From Variovorax paradoxus EPS (lineage in GTDB: Bacteria > Pseudomonadota > Gammaproteobacteria > Burkholderiales > Burkholderiaceae_C), in assembly GCF_000184745.1 (NCBI RefSeq), contig NC_014931.1, forward strand, positions 3,782,001 through 3,846,000: a stretch of 64,000 nucleotides of DNA, read 5' to 3'. Each line of letters begins with the position of its first letter. Position 1 is the first letter of the stretch. The notes beneath the pieces are model-generated. The model was given only the letters and a program-made list of their open reading frames with translations. It was not told the DNA's origin and ran no database searches. Below, piece by piece: positions 52,350 to 60,150 of the stretch. A program made the translations under genes and the position numbers.

Positions 52350-53432
52350 ATGACCACTCGTGCAACTGCAAAGCAAGCCGACCGCCACCGAACACCTTCC
52401 ACCCCCCGCCACTACGCCGTCGTCGGCGCGGGCATCGCCGGGGTAGCCGCTGCACGCACGCTGGTGCAGGCGGGCCACAAGGTCACGCTGTTCGAACGCG
52501 AAGCCGCACCCGGTGGCCGCATGGCAAGCATCGACACGACCTTCGGCCGCTTCGACAGCGGCGCGCAGTACTTCACCGTGCGCGATCCGCGCTTTGCGCT
52601 GGCGCTCGAAGCCACGCCCAGCCTCTGCCGCCCCTGGAGCGCCAACCTCGTGCGCGTGCTCGACGCCCACGGCCGCGTGGCCGAAGCGGCACTGCCGGGC
52701 CGCGAGTCGCACTGGGTCGCGCAGCCCGGCATGGACGCGCTGGTGGCCTACTGGGCTGCGCCGCTGGGCAGCAACCTCATCACGAACACGCAGGTCACGC
52801 AGATCGAGCCCGATGCGCTCGACCCCAAGCGCTGGCAACTGCGCACCGCGGGCGAAGACGATTCGCAGCATGTGTACTCGGGCTTCGACGCCGTGCTGCT
52901 CGCCGTGCCGCCCTCGCGCACCCGCGCGCTGCTGGGCGACGGCAAGCTCTCCGCGGCCATCAGCCAGAAGATCGAGCCGGTGCGCATCGCCCCCTGCTGG
53001 ACGCTGATGATCGCGTTCCCCCAGGCCAACCAGGCCAACATGTCGCACCTCGGCCCGCAGTGGAATGCGGCGCGAAGCACCCACCACCGCGTGGCATGGC
53101 TCGCGCGCGAATCGTCCAAGCCCGGCCGCGAACGCATCGAACGCTGGACGCTGCAGGCCAGCGCCACCTGGTCGCAGGAACATCTGCGCGACGACGCGCC
53201 GCGCGTCGAAGCCAAGCTCTTGCGCGCCTTTGCCGAGATCACCGGCATCCACGCCGTGCCCTCGCATGCGCAGACGCGCTGCTGGACCGAAGCGCAGACG
53301 CAGGTGCCAGTTGGCAAGACCCACCTCTGGGACGCCAAGGCCCGCATCGGCGTGGCCGGTGACTGGTGCACGGGGCACCGGGTGGAAGACGCGTTCCTCT
53401 CGGGCCTTTCGCTGGCACTTGCGGTGATCTGA
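52350..53432 (+). CDS. FAD-dependent amine-oxidase-like (renalase-type) protein
   Basis: 360 residues; dinucleotide-binding motif VVGAGIAGVAAARTLVQAGHK near residue 25 and the acidic-Gly second motif FEREAAPGGRMAS, then FDSGAQYFTVRDPRF and a C-terminal GDWCTGHRVEDAFLSGLSLA that seals the FAD. This is the pattern of renalase/NAD(P)/FAD-dependent oxidoreductases, whose bacterial members oxidise beta-NADH isomers. First 20 residues are a basic, probably non-structured extension. gluQ follows 12 bp later. Function otherwise unknown. Confidence 0.85.
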   Translation: MTTRATAKQADRHRTPSTPRHYAVVGAGIAGVAAARTLVQAGHKVTLFEREAAPGGRMASIDTTFGRFDSGAQYFTVRDPRFALALEATPSLCRPWSANLVRVLDAHGRVAEAALPGRESHWVAQPGMDALVAYWAAPLGSNLITNTQVTQIEPDALDPKRWQLRTAGEDDSQHVYSGFDAVLLAVPPSRTRALLGDGKLSAAISQKIEPVRIAPCWTLMIAFPQANQANMSHLGPQWNAARSTHHRVAWLARESSKPGRERIERWTLQASATWSQEHLRDDAPRVEAKLLRAFAEITGIHAVPSHAQTRCWTEAQTQVPVGKTHLWDAKARIGVAGDWCTGHRVEDAFLSGLSLALAVI

Positions 53433-53444
53433 TCGATTCGCGGG

Positions 53445-54356
53445 ATGCGTGAGACCGGCCGTTTCGCGCCCTCGCCCACCGGGCCGCTGCACGCCGGCTC
53501 GCTGGTGGCCGCACTCGCAAGCTGGCTCGACGTGCGTGCGCGCGGCGCAGAGGCGCGCTGGCTGATCCGCATCGAAGACGCCGATACCGAGCGCTGCCTG
53601 CCCGGCATGGGCGAGCACATGCTGCGGCAGCTCGCCGATTGCCATCTGCTGCCCGACGAAACGCCCGTGTGGCAGACGCAGCGCACGGCGCTCTACGAGG
53701 CGGCGCTGCAGCGGTTGCAGGCCCTCGGCCTTGCCTACCCCTGCGGCTGTTCGCGCAAGGACATCGACACCGCGCTCGCCCGGCTCGGCCAGCGGCACGA
53801 ACGGCATGGCGAGCGCGTGTACCCCGGCACCTGCCGCGACGGCCTGCACGGCAAGCCCGCGCGGGCCTGGCGCTTTGCCACTGAAAAGTTCGTATCGACA
53901 CAGCCGGGCGAACTGCGCTGGAGCGACCGGCGCCTGGGCACGCAGCGCCAGGACGTCAGCCGCGAGGTCGGCGACTTCGTGCTGCGCCGCGCCGATGGCC
54001 CCTGGGCCTATCAACTCGCCGTGGTTGTCGACGACGCGGAGCAAGGCGTGACCGACGTGGTGCGCGGCGAGGACCTGGCCGACAACACCGCGCGCCAGAT
54101 CCTGCTGCAGCGCGCGCTCGGCCTGCCGACCCCGAGCTATCTGCACACGCCGCTGGTGCGCGGCGCCGATGGCGACAAGCTGTCCAAGCAGAACGGCGCA
54201 ACGCCCATCGACACCGCCACACCCGAAGCGGCATTGGCCGCGCTCGGCACGGCCGCGCGCGTGCTCGGCCTCGGTCCCGCGACAGCCACATCCTGTGCGG
54301 CTGCGTTGGCCGGCTGGGTGCCCGAATGGCGCGCTCTCTACAATTCGCGGCCGTAA
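53445..54356 (+). CDS. gluQ: Glutamyl-Q tRNA(Asp) synthetase
   Basis: Attaches glutamate to queuosine at position 34 of tRNA-Asp; a paralogue of GluRS lacking the anticodon-binding domain. 303 residues with [15 protein letters not shown] (HIGH-like), [10 protein letters not shown], zinc motif region CGCSRKDI and YPGTC near 95-130, and DKLSKQNGA (KMSKS-like) near 244-252. The length is normal for GluQRS and rules out a canonical GluRS. It overlaps the next gene trmB by one base (TAATG). Confidence 0.95.
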   Translation: MRETGRFAPSPTGPLHAGSLVAALASWLDVRARGAEARWLIRIEDADTERCLPGMGEHMLRQLADCHLLPDETPVWQTQRTALYEAALQRLQALGLAYPCGCSRKDIDTALARLGQRHERHGERVYPGTCRDGLHGKPARAWRFATEKFVSTQPGELRWSDRRLGTQRQDVSREVGDFVLRRADGPWAYQLAVVVDDAEQGVTDVVRGEDLADNTARQILLQRALGLPTPSYLHTPLVRGADGDKLSKQNGATPIDTATPEAALAALGTAARVLGLGPATATSCAAALAGWVPEWRALYNSRP

Positions 54357-55120
54357 TGACCTTTCCCGACACCGTGCCCCACGACCTTCCGCCCAGCGAC
54401 GACAGCACAGACGACAGTGCCGGCGACAACGACAACAGCAAGCCACACCCGCTGCACCGCCGCCTCAAGAGCTTCGTGAAGCGCGCCGGCCGCACGACCG
54501 ACGGCCAGGCCCGGGCCTTCTCCGAGCTGGGCCCGCTGTTCCTCATTCCCTACACGCCCGAGCCGCTCGACCTGACGGCAGCCTTTGGCGGCCGCGCTGC
54601 GCCCACGGTGCTGGAGATCGGCTTCGGCATGGGCGAGGCCACCGCGCACATCGCCACGGTGCGGCCCGAGACCAATTTCTTCTGCTGCGAGGTGCACGAG
54701 CCCGGCGTCGGCGCCCTGCTCAAGCGCATCGGCGAGCAGTCGATCTCGAACATCCGCATCTGCGCGCACGACGCGGTCGACGTGCTCGACCACATGCTGC
54801 AGCCCGGCACGCTGGCCGGCGTGCATGTGTTCTTTCCCGACCCATGGCACAAGAAGCGCCACAACAAGCGCCGGCTGATCCAGCCCGAATTCGTGACCAA
54901 GCTCGCGCAGCACCTGCGCCCCGGCGGCTACATCCATTGCGCCACCGACTGGCAGCCCTACGCCGAGCAGATGCTCGAAGTGCTGTCGGCCGAGCCGCTC
55001 CTGCGCAACACGGCCGAAGCCTATGCGCCGAAGCCGGAATACCGGCCGCTCACCAAGTTCGAGAACCGCGGCATCAAGCTGGGCCACGGCGTGTGGGACC
55101 TGGTGTTCGAACGCGCTTGA
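54356..55120 (+). CDS. trmB: tRNA (guanine-N7-)-methyltransferase
   Basis: SAM-dependent m7G46 methyltransferase of tRNA. 254 residues; a 60-residue acidic, low-complexity N-terminal part ([14 protein letters not shown]) precedes the Rossmann domain: [15 protein letters not shown] (SAM loop), [27 protein letters not shown] (the signature), [13 protein letters not shown] and [17 protein letters not shown]. Start overlaps the gluQ stop as TAATG, so translation is coupled. Both genes modify tRNA, so the operon is functionally coherent. Confidence 0.96.
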   Translation: MTFPDTVPHDLPPSDDSTDDSAGDNDNSKPHPLHRRLKSFVKRAGRTTDGQARAFSELGPLFLIPYTPEPLDLTAAFGGRAAPTVLEIGFGMGEATAHIATVRPETNFFCCEVHEPGVGALLKRIGEQSISNIRICAHDAVDVLDHMLQPGTLAGVHVFFPDPWHKKRHNKRRLIQPEFVTKLAQHLRPGGYIHCATDWQPYAEQMLEVLSAEPLLRNTAEAYAPKPEYRPLTKFENRGIKLGHGVWDLVFERA

Positions 55121-55129
55121 AGCCCTCAG

Positions 55130-55591
55130 CTACTCGGCCTGGAAGCGGAACGGCAGCCGCATCCGGGTGCGCACCGGGCGGCCGTCCGCCGATCGTGCCG
55201 GATCGAAGCGCCATCCCTTGAGCGCATCGGTCACCGCCTTCGACAGCAGCGGATGCGGCGAGCGTTCGATGCGCACGTCTTCGGGCACGCCTGCTTCACC
55301 CACGTAGAAGACGGCGATCACCTGGCCCTCCACGCCCTCGTTCGCCAGCGCGGTCGGATAGTCGGGCAGGCGCCGCTGGCGGATCACCGGATCCTTCTCG
55401 ATGGCGGGCGCCTGGGGCCGCGTGGCTGCGGTCGGCGGCGCACTGATGACCACGGGCGGCGGCTCCGGCGCGGCGTCCGGCGACGGTGCCGGAACGGGCT
55501 GCGCGATTTCGACCACGTCGCGCGGCGGCACGGTGCATCCCGCGAGTGCCATGCACAACCCCACACCACCCCAGAGAAAAGCAAGTTTCAT
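55130..55591 (-). CDS. TonB-C-terminal-domain lipoprotein
   Basis: 153 residues. N-terminal lipobox LCMALAGC (Cys at 19) marks a lipoprotein; a Pro/Ala-rich linker (about 25-65, EPPPVVISAPPTAATRPQAP) leads into a TonB/TolA-type C-terminal domain: RLPDYPTALANEGVEGQVIA, VDDxR-like VPEDVRIERSPHPLLSKA and MRLPFRFQ. TonB proteins are usually anchored by a membrane helix; here the anchor is a lipid, so it need not form a TonB-ExbBD complex. Convergent with trmB, divergent from the ABC protein. Function unassigned. Confidence 0.82.
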   Translation of the reverse strand: MKLAFLWGGVGLCMALAGCTVPPRDVVEIAQPVPAPSPDAAPEPPPVVISAPPTAATRPQAPAIEKDPVIRQRRLPDYPTALANEGVEGQVIAVFYVGEAGVPEDVRIERSPHPLLSKAVTDALKGWRFDPARSADGRPVRTRMRLPFRFQAE

Positions 55592-55677
55592 AAGGGAATT
55601 CTGTAGCAGCCCCGCCTATCGCCTTGGCCTCGATATTGCTACACTTTTTTACTAACTGTAAGCAAAAGGGTGTCCAA

Positions 55678-56841
55678 ATGAACACGTCACGCAGGGAATG
55701 GCTGGGCAAGGCGTATGGCGCGCTGCTGCTGGGAGGCGGTATCGGCATGACCCACGGGGTCTCGGCGCAGACGCGCACGGCCGGCGCAGCGCGCGTCGTG
55801 CTGCTCGGGCAATCGGTGCCATTGACGGGCGGCGCCTCCGAAATCGGCAGCGCCTTCGCGGCGGGCAGCCGGCTCGCGGTGAGCGACTTCAACACGCGCA
55901 ACGCCACCACCGGGCTGCAGCTGAAGCTGGTGCAACTCGACGACGGCTACGACGCGGCGCGCGCCACCGCCAACGCACGCACCCTGCTCGGCGCCCAGAA
56001 GGCCGACCTGCTCTTCGGCTTCGTCGGCACCGCCAGCAGCGAGGCCGGCGCGAACGTCGCCACGCAACAGGGCAGCCTGCTCTTTGCGCCGTTCGCGGCC
56101 TCCGACAACCTGCGCAGCGCCGATCACCCCAATGTGTTCCACGTGCGGCCCGGCATGATCGACGAGGCTCTCAAGATCGTGCGCCAGTGCGCCACCGTGG
56201 GGCAGACGCGCGTGGCGCTCGTGGGCGACGACGACGCCATGGGCCGTGCCGGCCTGGCCGCCGTGCAACAGGCCATCGCCGAACTCAAGCTCACGCCGCT
56301 GGTCGCGAGTGCGCTGGTGCCTGCGGGCGGCGACAAGCTCGATGCCGCGCTGAAAGACGTGCAGAAGCAATCGCCCCAGGCGATCGTGCTGGTGTCGCTC
56401 TCGGGCACCACCGCCAGCGCCATCCGCAAGCTGCGCAAGAGCGGCTACACGGGCAACTTCATGGCCTTCTCGATCGTGGGCATCGACCCGCTCTACGCGG
56501 AGCTGGGCAAGGACATCGGCGGCATCGTGATCTCGCAGGTGGTTCCCTCGCCCCGGCCCTCGGCCATTCCGATCGTCAAGGAGTACCTCGCGGCGGTCGA
56601 CAACTCCGACCAGACCGCGTCGTACGAAGGGCTCGAAGGCTTCATCGCCGCCAAGGCCGTGGGCGAGGCGGTGCGCCGCGCGGGCCGCGGCTTCAACACC
56701 GCGACCCTGCAGCGCACGATGACCGCGATGACCGACTACGACGTCGGCGGCTTTCGCATCAACCTGCGCCCGGGCCTGCGCGACAACGTGCGCAGCATCG
56801 ACCTGATCAGCATCTCGGCCGACGGGCGCGTGCTGCGCTGA
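55678..56841 (+). CDS. Periplasmic branched-chain-amino-acid-type ABC substrate-binding protein
   Basis: 387 residues; the N-terminus carries a twin-arginine-like signal (SRREWLGK with hydrophobic AYGALLLGGGIG and VSAQ cleavage site). The mature part is a type I periplasmic binding protein (LivJ-like): VVLLGQSVPLTGGASEIGSAF and VALVGDDDAMGRAGLAAVQQ, and a late YEGLEGFIAAKAVGEA. No permease or ATPase gene is adjacent, so it is an orphan binding protein, as is common in Variovorax-like genomes. It is convergent with the Crp/Fnr gene, separated by only 6 bp. Ligand unknown. Confidence 0.87.
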   Translation: MNTSRREWLGKAYGALLLGGGIGMTHGVSAQTRTAGAARVVLLGQSVPLTGGASEIGSAFAAGSRLAVSDFNTRNATTGLQLKLVQLDDGYDAARATANARTLLGAQKADLLFGFVGTASSEAGANVATQQGSLLFAPFAASDNLRSADHPNVFHVRPGMIDEALKIVRQCATVGQTRVALVGDDDAMGRAGLAAVQQAIAELKLTPLVASALVPAGGDKLDAALKDVQKQSPQAIVLVSLSGTTASAIRKLRKSGYTGNFMAFSIVGIDPLYAELGKDIGGIVISQVVPSPRPSAIPIVKEYLAAVDNSDQTASYEGLEGFIAAKAVGEAVRRAGRGFNTATLQRTMTAMTDYDVGGFRINLRPGLRDNVRSIDLISISADGRVLR

Positions 56842-56847
56842 ACGGCC

Positions 56848-57570
56848 TCAGCCCGTACTGACAAGCCGCTGCAGCGCATCGAGCGACAGCAGCTCGATGC
56901 GTCCGTAGCCCAGCGCAATCACGCCCTCGCCCGCCAGCGCATTGAGTTCCTTCGAGAGCGTCTGGCGCGTCACGCCGAGCATCATCGCGAGCGCCTCTTG
57001 CGGCAGTTGCAGGCTGTGCCGCAGGTGCACCGATTGCGTCGCATCGCCGCGCGCGAGCACCAGCAGCCGGTGCGCCACCCGCGCGCGCAGGCTGCGCAAG
57101 GTGGCGTCTTCCGCGAGGCCGTAGAGCATGCGCACCCGCGCCGCGAGCATCGCGCCGATGGCGTTGGAGAACACCACGTCGCGCATCTGCCGCGCGAAGG
57201 CCTCGGGCGGCACCACCAGGAGGTCGAGCGCTTCGAGCGCGGTGGCGTCGTGCGTGCGCGGCGAGCCGTCGATGAGCGTGATCTCGCCGAACCAGTTGCC
57301 CGGCTCCAGCACCGCGAGGATGGCCTCGCGCCCGTCCTGGCGCAGCGACGAGATCTTGATCGTGCCCGCCACGAGTCCGTAGAAGCCACCGCCCGCCGCA
57401 TGGATCGGATCGCCCTGGCGGAACACCATGGTCCCGCGCCGCACATGGATGAGCTCGGCCGCGCCCACCAGCGCGTCGCGCTGCGCGCGCGGCATGCTGG
57501 TGAACCACGGGTTGGCCTCCAGCGCGGCACGGTGCGGGGCGGAGAGGCGCGGCTTGGAGGAAGGAGGCAT
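56848..57570 (-). CDS. Crp/Fnr-family transcriptional regulator
   Basis: 240 residues: cyclic-nucleotide-binding-type beta-roll (about 40-140; FRQGDPIHAAGGGFYGLVAGTIKIS, and GNWFGEITLIDGSPRTHDATA) and a winged HTH (170-232) with LPQEALAMMLGVTRQTLSKELNAL (recognition helix TRQTLSKEL). There are no Cys residues for an FNR-type iron-sulfur cluster, so it is more Crp-like, with unknown effector. It is divergent from the HD-domain gene across a 130-bp gap that holds a perfect TGTCAA-N4-TTGACA palindrome, the likely binding site. Confidence 0.93.
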   Translation of the reverse strand: MPPSSKPRLSAPHRAALEANPWFTSMPRAQRDALVGAAELIHVRRGTMVFRQGDPIHAAGGGFYGLVAGTIKISSLRQDGREAILAVLEPGNWFGEITLIDGSPRTHDATALEALDLLVVPPEAFARQMRDVVFSNAIGAMLAARVRMLYGLAEDATLRSLRARVAHRLLVLARGDATQSVHLRHSLQLPQEALAMMLGVTRQTLSKELNALAGEGVIALGYGRIELLSLDALQRLVSTG

Positions 57571-57620
57571 CGGAAAGGCTTAGTTGGCTGTGAGCACAGG
57601 GGTTTACCAGCAGCTTGCAT

Positions 57621-57636
57621 TGTCAAATTCTTGACA
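57621..57636. promoter_or_regulatory. Crp/Fnr-type palindromic operator
   Basis: TGTCAAATTCTTGACA, a perfect 6-4-6 palindrome of Crp/Fnr-like form, in the divergent gap between the Crp/Fnr regulator gene and the HD-domain gene. Its right arm TTGACA (57631-57636) can also serve as a -35 box for the HD gene, and TTGAGCGTCAA follows at 57638-57648. A bound regulator would then block or position RNA polymerase. Confidence 0.65.
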
Positions 57637-57700
57637 GTTGAGCGTCAAGTGCAGGTCTACAGTGGCCGCCACCCCACGGACGAACAACGGAGACGACACG

Positions 57701-58291
57701 ATGAATGCAAGGGCACGTTTCACGAGCATGCAAGAGAGCACGCGCGAAGACTGGCAACTGATCGGCGGCGAGTTCATGCAGTTCTCTCGCGGATTGCCGG
57801 AGCGCGTGATCAAGCACCTGCAGATCCTCGAAGGCGACTACGGCGGTTTTCCCGTCGACCGCTACACCCACTCGCTGCAGACCGCCACCCGCGCGCTGCG
57901 CGACGGACGCGACGAGGAGTACGTGGTGTGCGCGCTGTTGCACGACGTCGGCGACACGCTCGGCAGCTTCAACCACCCCGACATCGCGGCCGCCGTCCTC
58001 AAGCCCTTCGTGAGCGAGGCCAACCACTGGATGGTGCAGCACCACGGGATCTTCCAGGGCCACTACTTCTTTCACCACATCGGCCTCGACCGCGACATGC
58101 GCGAGAACTTCAGGGACCACCCGCACTACGAGCGCACGGCCGAGTTCTGCGCGCTCTACGACAACCCCGCCTTCGATCCCAAGGCCGAGACCTTGCCGAT
58201 CAGCGAATTCGAGCCCATGCTGCGCCGGTTGATGGCGCAGCCCAAGCAGAGCATCTACAAGACCGTGCTCAAAGAGCCGGCCACGGCTTGA
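57701..58291 (+). CDS. HD-domain protein, PhnZ/MIOX-like diiron oxygenase candidate
   Basis: 196 residues, no signal. HD-fold metal ligands: His57 (RYTHSLQTATRAL), His81-Asp82 (LLHDVGD), His109 and His114/115 (NHWMVQHHGIFQGHYFFHH), then Asp in ALYDNPAFDPK. Spacing from His57 to His81 (24) equals that of PhnZ between its first two metal ligands, and GGFPVDRYTHSLQTA resembles the loop before the first ligand in PhnZ/TmpB-like enzymes, whose acidic residue is Phe here. Members oxidise small hydroxylated or phosphonate substrates; the substrate here is unknown. GGAG precedes the ATG. Followed 24 bp later by a class II aldolase gene, suggesting a catabolic pair. Confidence 0.78.
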   Translation: MNARARFTSMQESTREDWQLIGGEFMQFSRGLPERVIKHLQILEGDYGGFPVDRYTHSLQTATRALRDGRDEEYVVCALLHDVGDTLGSFNHPDIAAAVLKPFVSEANHWMVQHHGIFQGHYFFHHIGLDRDMRENFRDHPHYERTAEFCALYDNPAFDPKAETLPISEFEPMLRRLMAQPKQSIYKTVLKEPATA

Positions 58292-58315
58292 ACCGAACCC
58301 AAAGGACACATCCCC

Positions 58316-59083
58316 ATGAACGCAAATTCCCAATCCGAAATCCAGAAGCTCGTCTCCGCCGAAGAGTGGCAACTGCGAGTCGACCTCGCCGCCTGCTACC
58401 GGCTCGTGGCGCTCTACGGCTGGAGCGACCTCGTGTTCACGCACATCAGCGCGCGCGTGCCCGGCCCGGAGCATCACTTCCTCATCAATCCCTACGGCCT
58501 GATGTTCGACGAGATCACCGCATCGAGCCTGGTGAAGGTCGACCAGCAATGCAACAAGATCATCGAGTCGCCCTACCCGGTGAACCCGGCCGGCTTCGTG
58601 ATCCACAGCGCGGTGCATGCCGCGCGCGAAGACATCCAGTGCGTGCTGCACACCCACACGAAGGCCGGCATCGCGGTGAGCGCGCAGAAGAACGGCGTGC
58701 TGCCCATCAGCCAGCAATCGACCTTCGTGCTGGCCTCGCTCGCGTATCACGACTACGAAGGCGTGGCCTTCCGCGACGACGAGAAGCCGCGCCTGCAGGC
58801 CGACATGGGCCACGCCAACTTCCTCATGCTGCGCAACCATGGCCTCTTGACCTGCGACAAGACCATTGCCGATGCGTTTCTTTCGATGTACACCTTCGAG
58901 AACACCTGCCAGATCCAGATCGCCGCGCAATCGGGCGGCAGCGAACTCACGCACGTCGACCCGAGGATCATCGATGGCGTGGGCCAGGCGATGAAGGTGC
59001 AGAGCGGCGGTCTCGGCGGCATGTTCGTCTGGCCTTCGCTGATCCGCAAACTCGACCGCATCGACGACAGCTACAAACAATAA
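58316..59083 (+). CDS. Class II aldolase/adducin-family protein
   Basis: 255 residues of the AraD/FucA aldolase family: LVALYGWSDLVFTHISARVPG near the N-terminus, VLHTHTKAG (zinc His pair) near 102-110, LRNHGLLTCD near 172-181 and a C-terminal helix. Zinc-dependent enzymes of this group cleave or decarboxylate sugar or keto-acid phosphates, or hydrolyse related compounds; the substrate is not deducible. It is co-transcribed with the HD-domain gene (24 bp apart, AAAGGA ribosome-binding site) and closed by a terminator, so the two form a unit under the Crp/Fnr-type operator. Confidence 0.88.
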   Translation: MNANSQSEIQKLVSAEEWQLRVDLAACYRLVALYGWSDLVFTHISARVPGPEHHFLINPYGLMFDEITASSLVKVDQQCNKIIESPYPVNPAGFVIHSAVHAAREDIQCVLHTHTKAGIAVSAQKNGVLPISQQSTFVLASLAYHDYEGVAFRDDEKPRLQADMGHANFLMLRNHGLLTCDKTIADAFLSMYTFENTCQIQIAAQSGGSELTHVDPRIIDGVGQAMKVQSGGLGGMFVWPSLIRKLDRIDDSYKQ

Positions 59084-59106
59084 GACGCGTCGATCCCGGT
59101 TTCCAC

Positions 59107-59149
59107 GGCTGCCAGCGCCCGCGCGACGGGTGCGGGCAGCCATTTTTTT
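59107..59149 (+). terminator. Intrinsic terminator after the class II aldolase gene
   Basis: GGCTGCC (59107-59113) with GGCAGCC (59135-59141), inner CCCG/CGGG pairing, then a run of seven T (59143-59149). It separates the HD-aldolase unit from the symporter gene. Confidence 0.9.
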
Positions 59150-59180
59150 AGACAGAAGAAAGACAGAGGAGACACAACCC

Positions 59181-60059
59181 ATGGACGCCACGCTCATCGT
59201 GACCCGGTTCCTGTTCGGCGCGCTCGCGCTCGTGATGTTCGGGCTGGGGCTGTCGCTCTCGCTCGCCGACTTCAGGCGCCTGTTCAAGCACCCGAAGGCG
59301 GTGACCATCGCGCTGGTGCTGCAGGTCATCGGCCTGCCGCTCGCCTGCTACGCGATCATCGTGGGCTTCGGGCTCTCGCCGGTGTTCGCCATCGGGCTCA
59401 TGCTGCTGGCGGCCTCGCCAGGCGGCATTTCGGCGAACCTGTTCTCGCACCTCTTCGGCGGCAACGTGGCGATGAACATCTCGCTCACTGCCGTGAACAC
59501 GCTGCTGTCGATCGTCACGCTGCCGCTCATCGCCAACTGGGCCATCAACCACTTCGCGCAGAGCGGCCAGGTGGTGCCGCTGCAGACGCGCAAGCTGGTG
59601 GAGGTGATCGCGATCGTGATGGTGCCGGTGGCCATCGGCATGTTCGTGGCCTCGCGCAAGCCCGGCTTCGCCGCGCGCATGGAAAAGCCGACCAAGATTT
59701 TCAGCGCCGTGGTGCTCGCGGTGGTCACGGTGCTGGCCATCGCGAACGAGTGGAAGACCATCACCGCCACCTTCGCCGAGATCGGCCTTCCAGTGCTGCT
59801 GTTCAACCTCGTGAGCCTGCTCGCGGGCTACTACCTCAGCCGCGCCGCGGGCCTCGACAAACCGCTGGCCACGGCTATCAGCTACGAGATCGGCATCCAC
59901 AACTCGACCCTCGCTATCTTCATCGCGGTGAGCGTGCTCGGGAGTTTTCCGCTCGCGCTGCCGGCCGCGATCTACTCGGTGGTGATGTACATCACGGCCC
60001 CTCTGTTCGGATGGCTGTTGCTGCGGCGCGGCCAACCGGCCGTCGCGCCTGCGCGATGA
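59181..60059 (+). CDS. Bile acid:sodium symporter (BASS) family transporter
   Basis: 292 residues with about 9-10 membrane helices and no signal. Characteristic LMLLAASPGGISANLFSHLFGGNVAMNISL (GG-x-S-N core with the sodium-site Asn) and SYEIGIHNSTLAIFIAVSV (second EIG-x-HN crossover) support BASS. Substrates of bacterial members include small organic acids and sterol-like acids. ATG at 59181 is preceded by GAGGAG. Although close to the aldolase, a terminator intervenes, so coordinate expression is not shown. Acquisition substrate may be the one processed by HD and aldolase enzymes, an inference from neighbourhood. Confidence 0.9.
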   Translation: MDATLIVTRFLFGALALVMFGLGLSLSLADFRRLFKHPKAVTIALVLQVIGLPLACYAIIVGFGLSPVFAIGLMLLAASPGGISANLFSHLFGGNVAMNISLTAVNTLLSIVTLPLIANWAINHFAQSGQVVPLQTRKLVEVIAIVMVPVAIGMFVASRKPGFAARMEKPTKIFSAVVLAVVTVLAIANEWKTITATFAEIGLPVLLFNLVSLLAGYYLSRAAGLDKPLATAISYEIGIHNSTLAIFIAVSVLGSFPLALPAAIYSVVMYITAPLFGWLLLRRGQPAVAPAR

Positions 60060-60150
60060 GGCGCGCGGGGCTGCGTCAGACATAGCCCTACGGCCTCGAC
60101 GGAAACCCGCTTGCCGGGGGCCAAGGGCGTTGTCTGCAGAATAGGAGGCC

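Noticed and set aside
58316-60059. Single operon from HD gene to symporter
   Set aside because: A strong terminator with seven T lies between aldolase and symporter, so joint transcription is not supported by sequence.
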